64,000 nt of DNA from Sesamum alatum (GCA_034509735.1 JACGWO010000006.1:37131141-37195140), one strand, 5' to 3'; counted from the first letter of the stretch, positions 22,756 to 35,153 are shown. Program-made: numbers and translations. Notes: generated by a model from the sequence alone, not told the origin.

Positions 22756-24262
22756 TCTTTTCTTTTTTCTTCCTTTCTTTATTTTCAAGTTTCTTTCTTT
22801 CTTTTTTGGTTAAATTTAATGAAACAATATATGTGTTTTGGAGGTGGATAACGAATGATTCTGGTTGATTCAGTCTTACGTATGGATTTGTGTCTTCAAC
22901 TCTTGTTGTAAATTTATCTTTTTGGTTGGAATATTCTCCCAAGATATTATCCCCCCACTGTTCTTGATTAAATCCTACACCTACTTCTTATTGAGTACGA
23001 GGGTGGTTGACCAAGTTTATTTAAAAAGATTTTGTAAATTTACATTTTTTGTATTATGTTTTTAAAATTTATAAAATATTATATTTTATTTTAAAAATAA
23101 ATTAATAACATGTCTGCATCAAAATAAGATTGTGGGCATAATATATTAGTAACGATAAGTTTATAATTAATTTGAACAAATTTGTTAAGATTTTAGAAAA
23201 ATAAATTAACAACTATTTCTTTCTTTTAAAAAATATATAAATATATATATATATATATATAAGTTCTTAACATCTTTTTTCTAAAGTAAGTTATTTTTTT
23301 ATTTTATAAACGATCAAATATTTTATAAGTTCATCCAAATACCCTTTAATCAGTAAAAATGAATTATTTTATATGTGTTTATTTGATGTATACAGATGTT
23401 AAAATCAAAATGATAATAATTTGTGAGTATTTACATAAGTAATTTATGATTTTAAGAATTTGTTTAAAATGATAATAATTTGTGAGTCTTTACATAAGTA
23501 ATTTATGATTTTAAGAATTTGTTCGGATCTGCAGTGGTGATTGAAATCAGTCACTTCAAAATTTTGTAAGTGAAATAGAGAATAAAAAATCTTTTGGAAA
23601 AAATGAGAATTGAAAATAGTTTTGATGGCATACTAATTCAAATAACCATAGCAAGTGGATCGATTGATACATATTTTACAAAGACAAATTAATTATTATA
23701 TTTATCACATAATTGATTGAATTAAATTAAATTGATTTGGATAAAAAAATATTTGCAAACAATTAGATTTTTAAGCTCAGTTATAGTCAAATCTCAACAA
23801 TACTCTTAACTACTTCACATCAATACCTAACAATGCCTGAATTTAAGCTTGTAGAACTTGACTACTTCATTTGATAACACATTTTTTTAACCCTTAATTA
23901 GGCTATTTTATACCAATTTGACTTTAAATTTTCAATTGTATAAATAAATTCCACACTTCAATTTATTTAATTTATAACAGATATGACATGTTCTCTCAAA
24001 CTAATTTATCATAACATTTCAATTTGTTACACCCACTTTAAAGTTTAATTTTATTGGCAAATACGTCCCGTCTAGTATCTTTTGATCTAAAATTTAGTAA
24101 AAATTTTATTCAAAACCCAACATATACTCAACCCTATATTTATGGAGTAAAATGTTAAAATTTAGGTTTAAACTTAAATAAAGAATATAAAGGAATAACT
24201 ATATGCGTATCAAATTCATAAATTTTAAAATTACTTCTATTTTATATATTTTTTAGATTATA
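22756..24262. other. SRC2 3' flank and AT-rich intergenic DNA
   Basis: The 3' UTR of SRC2 probably ends within a few hundred bases. The rest is AT-rich with an (AT)n tract at ~23236-23261 and the 59-bp tandem duplication noted separately. No gene recognised. Confidence 0.5.
23407..23524 (+). repeat. Recent 59-bp tandem duplication
   Basis: Units start at 23407 and 23466 with AAAATGATAATAATTTGTGA and are nearly identical (one visible mismatch, TAT versus TCT). This is a simple two-copy tandem duplication in non-coding DNA. Confidence 0.85.
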
Positions 24263-24744
24263 GGGTTAATTTCACTTAGACCCCCTTTGAAAGTGTGAAA
24301 TTACACTTGCCTCCAAAATTTTTTGCAATTTATGAGAATTCCTCATTTACATTAGACCCCCTTCCATTAAAATTTGGATAAAAAATATTTACGTGAGCAA
24401 AAAAAATTATCTAAATTTTTAAAATTTTCCCTCATTTAATATTTTTATGTATATTTTTTTACTTATAAGAAAATAAATATAAATTTATATGGATTGAGAG
24501 TATCATCATTATAATTTTTTCCTTATAAGTACAAAATTATTACATAAAAATGTTAAATAAAGATTAAAATTAAAAATTTATGTTTTTTTTTTTGCTAATG
24601 TCAATATTTTTTGTCCAAATTCAAACAAAAGGAGGTTATGTGTAAATGGTGAATTTTTAAAGGGGATGCAAGTGTAATTTTATAACTTCTTTGAGGAAAA
24701 GTATAATTTCGTATTTTTAGAGGGGGTCTAAGTGCAATTAACCC
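24263..24744. repeat. Palindromic MITE, ~482 bp
   Basis: Ends are GGGTTAATTTCACTTAGACC and the inverse GTCTAAGTGCAATTAACCC. Inner matches (CATTTACAT..., GGAGG...) extend the arms. Flanks TAGATTATA (24254-24262) and TAGAATTAT(A) (from 24745) fit a 9-bp duplication with a one-base indel. Its right end lies only about 200 bases before the NIP7 start, close to that promoter. Confidence 0.7.
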
Positions 24745-24781
24745 TAGAATTATATTTCAATTGATTGTATTCTATGAAAAT

Positions 24782-24935
24782 TGGGCTTGTAATTAAATTT
24801 ATTTTACTTGAGGAAATAAAAGTCCAAGCCCATTTATGTAGTGGATGCGGCCCAAATTCGGATCCATTTCGCAAAATTTAAAGAGCATCTGCAGCCAAAA
24901 ACCCTAGGTCGCATTCCCCAAAGCGAAAAACCCTA
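24782..24935 (+). promoter_or_regulatory. NIP7 promoter: two telo-boxes and site II-like GGCCCA elements
   Basis: Telo-boxes AAACCCTA occur at 24899-24906 and 24928-24935, the second only 9 bases before the ATG. GCCCA-type site II-like elements are at 24782-24787 (TGGGCT), 24827-24832 (AGCCCA) and 24849-24854 (GGCCCA). This pairing is known from plant ribosomal-protein and ribosome-biogenesis genes, bound by TCP and telo-box factors and linked to growth-related expression. Confidence 0.8.
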
Positions 24936-24944
24936 GAGAGAGCC

Positions 24945-25511
24945 ATGAGACCTCTCGACGAGAAAGAGACAACCCTCGTCTTCAACAAGCTCCACAAATT
25001 CGTAGGAAGCAATCTCAAGAACATCGTCTTGGAGTCTCAGTCGCACGAAGGGCCCGACGCGAACCCCGGACGCTACTGCTTTCGCCTCCAGAAGAACCGG
25101 GTCTACTACGTCTCCGAATCCCTAATCAAAAGGGCGACCAACGTCAAGCGCGACAAGTTAGTCTCGCTCGGAACCCAAATCGGTAAATTCACGAAAGCTG
25201 GGAAATTTTTCCTGACAATTCAGAGCTTGAATCTTTTGGCTGCGAATGCGAAGCATAAAGTTTGGCTCAAGCCCACTTCGGAAATGAGTTTTTTGTATGG
25301 GAACAGTGTGTTGAAAGGTGGGGTGGGGAGGATTACGGAGAACATTCAGGTGAATGATGGGGTGGTGGTTTTCTCAATGTCGGATGTGCCGTTGGGATTT
25401 GGGGATGCAGCAAAGAGCACGGTGGATTGCCGGAAGATGGATCCTAATGGGATTGTGGTGCATCGACATGCGGATATTGGGGAGTATTTGAGAATGGAGG
25501 ATGATCTTTAG
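24945..25511 (+). CDS. NIP7: 60S ribosome biogenesis factor NIP7
   Basis: An intronless 188-aa protein that matches NIP7 end to end (yeast and human proteins are ~180 aa). The start [20 protein letters not shown] is the family start. The N-terminal half is the NIP7-specific domain with [19 protein letters not shown]; the C-terminal half from ~95 is a PUA RNA-binding domain ([50 protein letters not shown]). NIP7 binds pre-60S particles and is needed for 27S pre-rRNA processing in the nucleolus. The telo-box/site II promoter agrees with this role. No unusual residues were noticed. Confidence 0.96.
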   Translation: MRPLDEKETTLVFNKLHKFVGSNLKNIVLESQSHEGPDANPGRYCFRLQKNRVYYVSESLIKRATNVKRDKLVSLGTQIGKFTKAGKFFLTIQSLNLLAANAKHKVWLKPTSEMSFLYGNSVLKGGVGRITENIQVNDGVVVFSMSDVPLGFGDAAKSTVDCRKMDPNGIVVHRHADIGEYLRMEDDL

Positions 25512-26806
25512 GGTGATTCTGAGTGATGTTTGGTAGTATGAGAAAAATCGTCAGTGGTGTTGGGAATTTTGAGCATGTTTGTGTAATTTGAATTTTGTTG
25601 GGAAATGTTGTTATTACTTTATAATTTTAGATCAAATTCTAAAAGCTAATCGAATGAATGGGTATATCAGCTCAGATTTATTGGGAGAGTTTGAATCTGT
25701 TGAATTTCCAGTTATTGTTATATAATCTTGATTTAGTCATGGGGTTGCTGGCTTGATGATCTGCATTGTGTCTGATCAATTACTGTTTTGATTTTATATC
25801 TTGGCTTCTTCACTCTGTTAATCTAGTATTAGAAGTGTTTGTAATCTGGTTGTGCTCTGTCCTGTGTGATTAATGTTCCAAATTTCATGCCTTTTTGAAA
25901 CTTAATTTGCTAGAACCCCGACGTCTAGCATGTTATCTTTATTATGGTGCTTCCTTTTCACTTTCTGTAACAATTAGCTCATGCTTGCATGCTCTGCTGT
26001 TTGATTATATCTAGTAATAGCACTCCAACCAGGGTGTTTTTCTATCTTGAAATCCTGTGCTATTGATAGCCACTATACCTTAAGATGTTAAGGGATTGTT
26101 CTTGTATTGATTGTGCCTCAAGAACTAATGCTGGCGGTTCAATGCTTGGCTATGTGCCTGAAAGTGGTCATAGTTTTACAAAGTAGATTCGAGTTGACTC
26201 TGTTGATCATTGAATCAATTCTGGTTGTCTCAGTGTTTCTTGTCCAGATTGACTGTAGCAATTCAGATAAGTCATATGGTATTTAAATTTCTGGAGTCCA
26301 CCATTTGTTTGTATCCATTTCAGGTTTTCAAATTGCTCCACATTCCCATCCAACTCTTCTGTATTACCGTGACCGACTAATCGTTGTTTAGTGTTGGCCA
26401 TGCTTTTGTTTGATGATTGTGTTGAAGGGCTTCTTCTTCTGAAATTTCCACCAAATATTTTTGACATAATTTCTCCAGTACCTGAACAAAGAAGACTGGT
26501 GAGGTTCAGTGTTGCGATATGCTATGTTCTTCCCAGAAGCTAATAATTGCTGAATGCAAGATTCAGTTGTTTGATGCTTGATTTCGTTCTTGAACTTAAT
26601 CATGTTGATCACTGTTCTTCAAAATAAGTTTGTTATAAACGTCAAAACTTGAAAAGGCCATCATGTCTTAATTTTACCAACTATGGATGCATCATTCTAT
26701 TCCTTTTTTTTGCCTTTTCAAATGAAAATATCAATGTCATTTGTTTTTGGATGTGGCAAAAAACAGAATGGAAAATATCAACACTAATTCGCCAAAATGT
26801 AGAAGC
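25512..26806. other. NIP7 3' flank
   Basis: The T-rich, non-repetitive sequence after the NIP7 stop includes its 3' UTR. No convincing ORF, RNA gene or transposon appears before the tRNA gene at 26807. Confidence 0.5.
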
Positions 26807-26877
26807 TGCGCATCCGGGGAATCGAACCCCGGTCAGTACCGTGGGAGGGTACTATGATACCACTACACCAGATGCGC
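26807..26877 (-). tRNA. trnG-CCC: tRNA-Gly (anticodon CCC)
   Basis: On the minus strand the 71-base sequence folds as a tRNA: acceptor GCGCATC pairs with GATGCGC, discriminator base A at 26807, A-box region GGTGTAGTGGTATC, anticodon stem GTACC/GGTAC around loop CTCCCAC, and T arm CCGGGGTTCGATTCCCCGG. Loop positions 34-36 are CCC, reading GGG glycine codons. No intron. It looks like an intact nuclear gene. Confidence 0.96.
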
Positions 26878-27840
26878 TTCGTCGGCTGTCCAAAGCAATT
26901 TATTTTATCTATTAGACCCACAATATGGTTAAAGTGGCCCAATTAGCCAAATGATATCCCCTCCGTCCCACTTCACAAAGTTGTCATGAGATTGATTACT
27001 ATGGATAAAATTGATTATTGCCCAAAACCCAACAAAATAAAATTGGTATACTAAAATAAATATAAATATAAATATATCATTTAAGTGATTATTAAAAAAA
27101 TAATAATAATAAACGAGGATGCTAAACTCGACATAAAAGAGAAGGAATAAAGTTGCATGCTTGGTAAATTTTAGATATTCGAATACTTATCTCTAATTTG
27201 ACAGAAATAATGAGTGATTATGTATGGGAATGAGATTAGGTAGGGGAGGGGGATGATTTCAAGAAAAAATTCCTCCCATTTGTATTTTTTCGAATTCGGA
27301 ATGGGAATAAATCCTTAATTCCAACCTTTATAACCTTTATTCCCGAATTCTATGTAATTGATCTAATCCCATCATTTTTAATTTTAATCCAAAGTAGAGA
27401 GCATAATCCTAATTAATGATGGGAAAGCTTAAATCCTTCCTTTTTGCCCTTTCATACAATTATTCCCCTAATTATATCCAAATAGATAACCTTCTTTGAA
27501 AAGTGCTCTCTTTTTCCCATTCCAATTAGGTTTTTTTGGCTGCATTTTAATTCTTAATAAGTATTGGGGAATAAATTCACTCATGCACCCTACCCTTGAG
27601 TGAGAGGGACCATTACTACACTAACTTCATCACTATATTTATATATAGTCTTTCTCATTTCAATATTCATGATTATTTTTAATTAATCTCACTTTGGTTC
27701 AAGGGATTCCATGCCATTAGTCATATTATAATGTTGGGACAAAAAGAATTAGTTTTTAATTCCCTTTCTTTCTTGATCAAGAATGATTTTAGGGTTAGTT
27801 ATGATCCAAAAATATGTACATAGTAAAATACAAGGTGGGA

Positions 27841-28006
27841 CGCCAATGCGGCCTAGTTTAGTTGGCTAAAAACATCATAATTAAGAGGTTATGAATTTGA
27901 ATCCCACTTATATGTGACTGTTAGTATCATTTAGTAGTAGCTGATGGTGGGTATGTATATTATTTATTAAAATTTATGATACAACTATAATCTATTCATT
28001 AAAAAA
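27841..28006 (+). mobile_element. tRNA-derived SINE with perfect 9-bp target-site duplication
   Basis: The body is 166 bp. An A-box-like TAGTTTAGTTGG sits about 15 bases from the 5' end and a B-box-like GGTTATGAATTTGAATCCC follows after ~25 bases. The element ends in ATTAAAAAA. AAGGTGGGA is repeated exactly at 27832-27840 and 28007-28015. Structure, size and duplication together make this a SINE insertion; it has no ORF. Confidence 0.82.
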
Positions 28007-28174
28007 AAGGTGGGAGATGAATATTTCTTTTTAGTTGTCCAAAAGCATGAGTTTTACCAATGAATTTTTACGGTTTTAGGATATGTGACAAATTATTTTG
28101 TAAGAACTTTGTTATAACATGTGTAATTTTTGTAAGAATTCTTTTATACCAAGGTGAAGAACATGTGTATTTTT

Positions 28175-29637
28175 GTTAAATATACATGGGAAAATCTTGT
28201 TTTTGGTCATATAATTTAAGCCATGTTCACTTTTGGTCCTAATGATTACGGGATTCTCACTTTAAAACTAATATCTTATATTTTGTCTCACTTTTGATCC
28301 CGTTGTTAAATAATTGACGAAAATTGCCATGTGGGACTCACGTGGCCATTAACTGGGAGCTTTTGAGGGAAAAGAGGTATGTGTCTCTCACAGGAAAATC
28401 TTATTTTTGGTCCTATAACATAGTCCTTATTTACTTTTGGTTCCAAAGATTATGTGATTATCAGTTTAAGGACAATAACTTGAGACTTTTCTCACTTTTC
28501 GTCCCGCCGTTAAATATTTGATGGAAAGGACCATGTGATACTCATGCGGCTATTAAGTTGGGGCGTGTTGAAGGGATTCTAGCATGTGAGAGGCACACAT
28601 TTCATTTTTGAGGGATTATAACTACAACTTTTGGCAAGAGAGCAAAAATAACAAAATTAAGGCTGACAATTGGGTCCTCCAAACTCGCGGGAATTGAGCT
28701 TCTTAGGCTAAAAATATAGCTTCAACAAGTGATTCAATTGCTCTAAAGTCGAGCATCATGTGTTACTGTGGTAAGAAAGTATGTATAAGAAAACTGAGGA
28801 TTCTGGCAAACGAGATTCTCATTTTAAAGTGGTCCTTAAAAATCTCATTTAAGATAAAATTATAAATTTAGTCATATATGTTAAAGGGTGGTAATCGCCG
28901 GCCTGTAAGTAACTTACTAACAATTTTAGACTTATAATTTATGATTTTGTGGTTATTTTAGACCTTTTGGCACAAATCAACTGAAAATTTGCCTGAGCAA
29001 TTGGGGCTTCTAGGAAAATTGTGATTTTTTGCCAATTGGAACTAATTCTAGACGTGACAACTTTCGTGGCATTAGGTTTAATGTTTTGGACACCCCTTTT
29101 GCATTCTTTGTTACACAATAGAATGAACAAAAGATCAGTGATTAAATACCCAAAATTCCCTCCAAAATGTCTAGACCTAATGGCACGTAAGATGCCACCT
29201 CCAGAATTGGCGTCAAATTGACAAAAAATTTCAATTTCCCTAAAATACTCAATCATTCCTATCGGATTAATTAAAATTGCAAGTGCATTACTTACATGGC
29301 AACAATCTCCACCCCCCTAAAGTGAGAAAATCATAAGTTAATATCTTTAAAGTTAGAACCCGTAATCATTGGAACTAAAAGTGAACAAAAGTTAAGTTAT
29401 GAGCCCAAAAATGAGATTTTTGATCTATGAAAGACACATGCCTCTTTTCCATCCAAAACGCCCACTTAACGGCCACATAAGACTCACGTGGCCATTTTCG
29501 TCAATTATCTAACAACAAGACAAAATGTGACAGAGTATAACATATTGTCCTTAAAATGAGATTCTCGTAATTATTGAAACCCAAAACACACGGGACTAAA
29601 ATTATAGGACAAAAAATGCGATTTCCTATGTATATAT
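28175..29637. repeat. Long terminal-inverted-repeat element, ~1.45 kb, with internal direct repeats
   Basis: Words such as GACTCACGTGGCCATT and GGAAATC..TTTTTG at the left reappear inverted at the right (29460-29635). The left arm is itself duplicated: units at ~28189-28390 and ~28393-28605 both carry TTTTGGTCCTATAA-type text and a CCATGTGG(G/T)ACTCA segment. A second smaller palindrome (about 28910-29290), marked by TCTAGACGTGACAAC and the inverse TGCCACCTCCAGA, lies inside. No transposase. Outer limits are approximate. Confidence 0.55.
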
Positions 29638-31343
29638 TGGAACTATATAAGAGAATAAAGTTGTGTTTTCCAACTATTCATATGTACATGTACTTGAGTG
29701 CATTCTTTGTACAAGTTAGAATTAGATACGTATTATTGCAATAGGAGTCGTGTACTCTAATATAAGAATCCACTAATTAGAGGCAGTAAGCATCTTCTAT
29801 TAAGGATTTGTCTCAAGCTTGTTAACCTTTAAAATCATGTCCAAACAACCATATACTATATGCATTTAACACATAACTTATGAAAAGAATCATGGATTGT
29901 GAGTTTTTTCCTTAGTACTCTTTTTCCTTGTAAGAAAAACTAAACTTCTAAAGAATGTTCACAAGGTGAAAAGTAGACTCCTAGTGTTTATTTTTATCTC
30001 TTAGTTTGGCAACAAAATCGTCTTTAGTTTCTCAAAAGATATTCTCGATTCTTCTGCATGTAACGATCAATTATATTGTCATATTCAGCATCTAGACGTA
30101 TTGTAGGACGCAATTATTGCTCTATTAATCATTTCATTTTTCGATCACAATCGACGCTTTTCTCTTATTCGACCTAATGCATGTCCCCATATATGTCCTG
30201 TACGTGTATAGATCTTCTATCTGTGAAATAACAATTTGAAACGTAACATTAACTGTTGTTGAGAATCTACATGTGATGAACGACACGTACGAACAACCTG
30301 TTTTATTCACCTTATCGCTTTTCACTAGTCTCTGTAAATATTTTTTTCTTGACTCAGTATATGCCTCCACGTAATACATAAGATGGTCATCGTTTTCGAT
30401 ATAACTTGATTAAGACATATCAAAGAATTTCTCACAAGAAAAATGGGACTTATAACTTTTGAATAAAAATCAAATATGAGATTGGGTTTTTGTAAAGGGG
30501 TTCATCTTCACAAGGGCTTGTGGATTAATTGTTGTCCAAAAATTAGACTTTGCTACTTGTTGATTAGCCCGAAATCTCCTTCAAAGTTTCCAACTTTGAT
30601 CTAACATGAGGCAAAGAATGTTGGATAAAGTGTTAAGGTTTGGTTAAAACATGTTTTTTCATCTTTTTCCTTTTGTGTTTTAAATAAGTGGCTATAGGAA
30701 GAAAGTAAGAAGCATCAAGAAACATAAGAGAGTTGACGTGGCATGTGGTGCACCACAAAGTGGAATGTAGAGGATCAAGAATCTCCCACGTGGCGACAAG
30801 ACACTGAAAAATAATATATTTGTGATGCCAATTCAATTTCAATACCTTTAATTTTTCTTAGGAAAAGATTCTTAATATTCGTTTCGTATGTATTCAATAT
30901 TATGGGACTTTATTTAGGAGTGGCCGGAATGATAAATGAGCCCTTATACATATTCATCAAATCAATAGGGGTACTATGGTAATTCTAGCTCCTATTTCAA
31001 GGACTTTATTAGGATTTCACCTCACTTGTATCACCAAATATAAATGAATAATGGATGAATTAACATGTTTCCCTGTGTGGATTTTGGATGATTCTTTTTC
31101 CAGCAATAATTCCATTTCAGTTCTTAACATAGCCCTCACTTCAATATGTATTACGGATCACGTGATATTTGAGTGCTAAAGCAACAAATTTGATGACCAC
31201 GTGTAATGCACATGGCTGTTCTGTTAAAAACTTAATGAAGGTATTTATTGTGCGAACGACCTCCTTTATATGATATATATAATTTTCGATCAACTAGAAA
31301 ATACGGTACCAACTTTTCAAAGAGTCCTATATCATAGTATAAA

Positions 31344-31602
31344 GGGTAAATTACAGCGACACCCCCTGAGGTTAGATCCAATTACATAAACACCTCATGT
31401 CTTTTGCAAAATTACAACTACACCATCTGAGGTTGTAATTATATTACAACTACAACTCCTATTCAAAGGCAAAACTTACACTAATACCCCCTGAAAAACA
31501 TTACACTAACACCCATCAGGGGGTGTAGCTGTAATTTTGCAAAAGAGAGGGAGTATTTGTATAATTGGGCCTAACTTCAGGTGGTGTCAATATAATTTAC
31601 CC
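31344..31602. mobile_element. MITE, 259 bp, with perfect 9-bp target-site duplication
   Basis: TAGTATAAA occurs exactly at 31335-31343 and 31603-31611. Ends are GGGTAAATTA and the related inverse TATAATTTACCC. Subterminal ACACCCCCTGAGGTTAG is matched by the inverse CTAACTTCAGGTGGTGTC. A 9-bp duplication points to Mutator-like transposition. Non-coding. Confidence 0.8.
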
Positions 31603-31884
31603 TAGTATAAAAAATGCAATTAACTGTAATTGTACGTGGCCATTCCATTAGAAAATCAACGGTGGTATGTAATATACAAACAACCCCGTTTATATAGTAC
31701 CAAACTTGATCGTTTAAAAAAGCATGATATTGAAATTGTGATTAAATGCAAAACTCGCCTATAACTTGACCTCTTTGACATTTTAGTCCTTTATGTATCT
31801 AGGGTAGCAAAATGGTCCTCCAACTTTTTCAAAGTTACAATTTAAGGACCTTCAATACTGAAAATTTTAGAGGAAAAATTGTAA

Positions 31885-32085
31885 TTTTCGTCCTATAACT
31901 TAGGGGGGTTGGCAATTTTGATCCTGCACGAATTGATTTTTGCAATTTTATCTTGTAACTTTGAAAATTTGGCAATTTTGGTCCCATTTGAATTGCCAAT
32001 TTTTTAAAGTTACAGAACTAAATTGCAAAAATCAATTTGTGCAGGACCAAATTTGCCAACCCTAAGTTACATGATGAAAATTGTA
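31885..32085. repeat. Palindromic element, left member of a pair
   Basis: GGCAATTTTGATCCTGCACG and ATTGATTTTTGCAATTTTAT are mirrored by CAAAAATCAATTTGTGCAGG and TTGCCAAC on the right arm. A homologous palindrome lies at 32815-33095. Confidence 0.65.
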
Positions 32086-32091
32086 AGTTTT

Positions 32092-32812
32092 TTTTATTTT
32101 TTAGTCCATTTGTTCAGCATTGCCCTCGATAGACCCTATGCTTAGAACACAATTGCAAGGTCTGAAAATTATATTTTTATGGCTCTAATTTTTTGAATTA
32201 TATATAAATATTATTAATTTATTTTCTCTAAAGGGTAAAAAATAGGTGATTTTTAGTAAAAAATAATATTTTTATAGTCTACTTGTTCAACGCTACCATC
32301 ACCAAGCCCTAGCTGGGGGCATGTTAACTTGCGAAGCTTGAAAAATATATTTTTAAGGCTCTAATTCTACAATTAAAAGGCGTTATTAATTTATATTCTC
32401 TATGAGTAAAAAATAATATTGGAATTTGCAGCAAAAATATGAGTTTTTGTAATTTATTTGTTCAGCACTTCCTTGAACACACCCAATGTTGGCGGCATGT
32501 TAATTTGCATTACTTGAAAATTTAAAATTCTTATGAATCTAATTTTTTGAAGTATGGACATTTATTCATTTATTTGCTCTAAGAAGAGTAAAAAATAAGT
32601 AATTTTTTTAGTAAAAATAATACTTTTATTAGTCTATTTGTTCAGCATAACCCTCACCAAGCTACGCGCATGTTGATTTACTGAGCTTGAAAAATATATT
32701 TTTAACACTCTAATTTTTTAATTGTAGACATTATTATTAATTTATTTCTTTATGAGGAGTAAACAAAGTGAAATTTTCAGCAAAACAATATGAGCTTTTT
32801 AGGGAAAAAATT
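32092..32812 (+). repeat. Four-copy tandem repeat, period ~173-180 bp
   Basis: The word TTGTTCA(G/A)C recurs at 32110, 32283, 32458 and 32638, each time followed by ACC/CCC-rich sequence, CATGTT(A/G)A, CTTGAAAA, TATATTTTTA, CTCTAATT and ATTTATT..CTCT. Unit similarity is moderate. The array sits exactly between two homologous palindromes (31885, 32815). Confidence 0.7.
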
Positions 32813-32814
32813 GC

Positions 32815-33095
32815 AACTTTCATCCTGTAACTTTGGGGGTTGGCAATTTTGATTCTGTACGAATTAATTTTTACAATATAGTCCTGTAACTTCTAAAATT
32901 TGGCAATTTTGGTCCCATATCAACGGAAAGCCCCAATTATCAAGGTCATGTGCACGGCAAATGCATTTTTTCGGCAAAAAAGAACCAAAATTGCAAAATT
33001 TTTAAAGTTACAGGATTAAATTGCGAAAATCAATTCGTACAGGACTAAAATTGGCACTCCCACTAAGTAACAGGACGAAAATTGTAATTTTTTCA
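32815..33095. repeat. Palindromic element, right member of the pair
   Basis: TTTCATCCTGTAACTTTGGG and GGCAATTTTGGTCCCAT are mirrored by GTAACAGGACGAAAATTG and CCAAAATTGC. A central block around 32940-32985 (CATGTGCACGGCAAATGCAT) is absent from the copy at 31885. Confidence 0.65.
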
Positions 33096-35145
33096 ATTTT
33101 AGAAGTCCCCAAAAAATGGTACATGGGTTGCACATGCTGATGTAAAATTGGGGCCTAGCTTCTGATTGCTTGCTATAGCGCCCATGTAGCGTGGGCCACT
33201 GCTGACTTAAAAAAATTAAAACAATGTGGCGAGAAAACTATCATGTTACCTTTGCTGACTTGGTCAGTTGGTGGTGAGTCGAGCATGACTGACCCACCAA
33301 CCACCACCCCACCACCACAAATCAGCTCCCTCCACCATGCCACCATTGAATGAAAATGAAATTTATCACCGATTGACGTGTAAACTTATTGTAGGCCTAA
33401 CAAATTTTTTATAAACAAACTATCCTTATAAGGGAAAAAAAAAATATTTTTTCACATACATAACGTGTAAAGATATATAAATATATCTTGTACGCGCATA
33501 TATTAAAAACGTGTGGTGGATGGAGCATCGAACTGTATCCATCCCACAAGATAGGAGTATTTAAACTTAATTTACACATTTACAAGTAGAGTGATGGAGG
33601 AAAGTTGTATGCATGCACGTAGAGAGGGTAGCTAGTGGTCCATTGAGAAATAATTGTAATTATGGGATTCGGATAAATTGATAATAACGGCCGATCGAGG
33701 GGGTCCAGACCAAAATCTTTTGTATTGACAAGGGCAGTACTGTTTGGGGTTGGTCGGGATAGTTCGATGTCACACGAAACGACCATGCATGGTGTTGTTC
33801 ACGAGGGACAACTGCTGTGATTGGCAAATTTTTGTATGGCATAAAGCCCTACACCCTACATGTACTTTTACAAAAATTTTGAGCCAAGAATCTATGATGA
33901 TCATCATCATTTTCAAACTTTGTTACAAGCTGATTTTCTTGGCACACCAAACACCACGTAGTCATGGTCAAAATTGCCGAAAATAATTTTGAGTGTGTGC
34001 ATGCATGTTAGGGTTTATGATGTAATAACTAGGTCATTGTAGAGAGATACGTAGGATAAAGCGAAGTGAATAATGAATATGGTGGATCGATCGATCATAG
34101 TCAGAATCAAGAATCTGTCTTTGTGTTCTGGTCCAAAAGACCCATCACTCATCACCCATTCCCCTTAAATCCCCCCCGTACGTCCCCATTCACACACTTG
34201 CTCAAAAGACATATCCCATTTCTTCCTATACATACATATATATACACGCACATAAATCAAGATTCTACTTTAATTTATAATTTTATGCAAGCTAGGTTTA
34301 TGATTAATAGCTGAATCTTGAAAATGCACTAATAATGGATGCATGTAATTAGACGCCATGGATGAATATTTGTTGCATGCTTCTTTAGTTAATTCCCATG
34401 ACAGCAAATACTATGATAAATTGTTTTCGTGTGATGAGATTTTGTGATCATGACAACCTCAAAACAAACCCCTTCATCTTTTCTTGATTTTGTTAAGGTG
34501 GTACTAATTAATTTGCCTGCAAATTCAATGCAATTGTCGTTTTCGCCTCGGCCTTCTTTTCTGGAAAAGTCCTGATGATGAGGATTTCAAGTATTTACAA
34601 AAGATTCCTCCATTATGTATGGGGTGGGGTTTTACAGAGAATCGGATAAAGAAGTTGGATTCTTCGCAATCCGATCACAACTTACAGCTGCTGTTTGTTT
34701 TGTTCTCTCAAAATAAGTTTAGACGCCCACGTGACCACCTCTAATGCAGTTAAAGTCGCAAAACGATCCAAACGTTGCCCAGCCGACAATACTAATTAGG
34801 CTTGACTACTCGTTCTTACAAAGTCGTCCACGTGTCGGATACTGATTAAGTATTGTTTCGAGTATTCAAGAATATTATTAGTTCGATGATCTGTTTACAT
34901 TAGTAGATACATGGTATGCATTATTTGAGTTCGACTGAACCACACGAAGATCGACTTTAAGCACGTGGGACCCGCGAGGTATCTTTGGTGTACTTGGGTT
35001 CTTACAAGCCTAGCCCATACCAGTTGGGAACCTTATAAGTTCATTCACCCACACATATATGCCTTCAGACCATGCCTTATTGCAACCTTGGAGTACTTCT
35101 ACTATTACATCATATTATTAGTACCATCTACATAGTAGCTACTCC

Positions 35146-35153
35146 TATATAAA
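35146..35153 (+). promoter_or_regulatory. TATA box of the first FPF1-like gene
   Basis: TATATAAA lies 89 bases upstream of the ATG at 35242, preceded by GC-richer sequence, and is well placed for a leader of about 60 nt. Confidence 0.6.
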
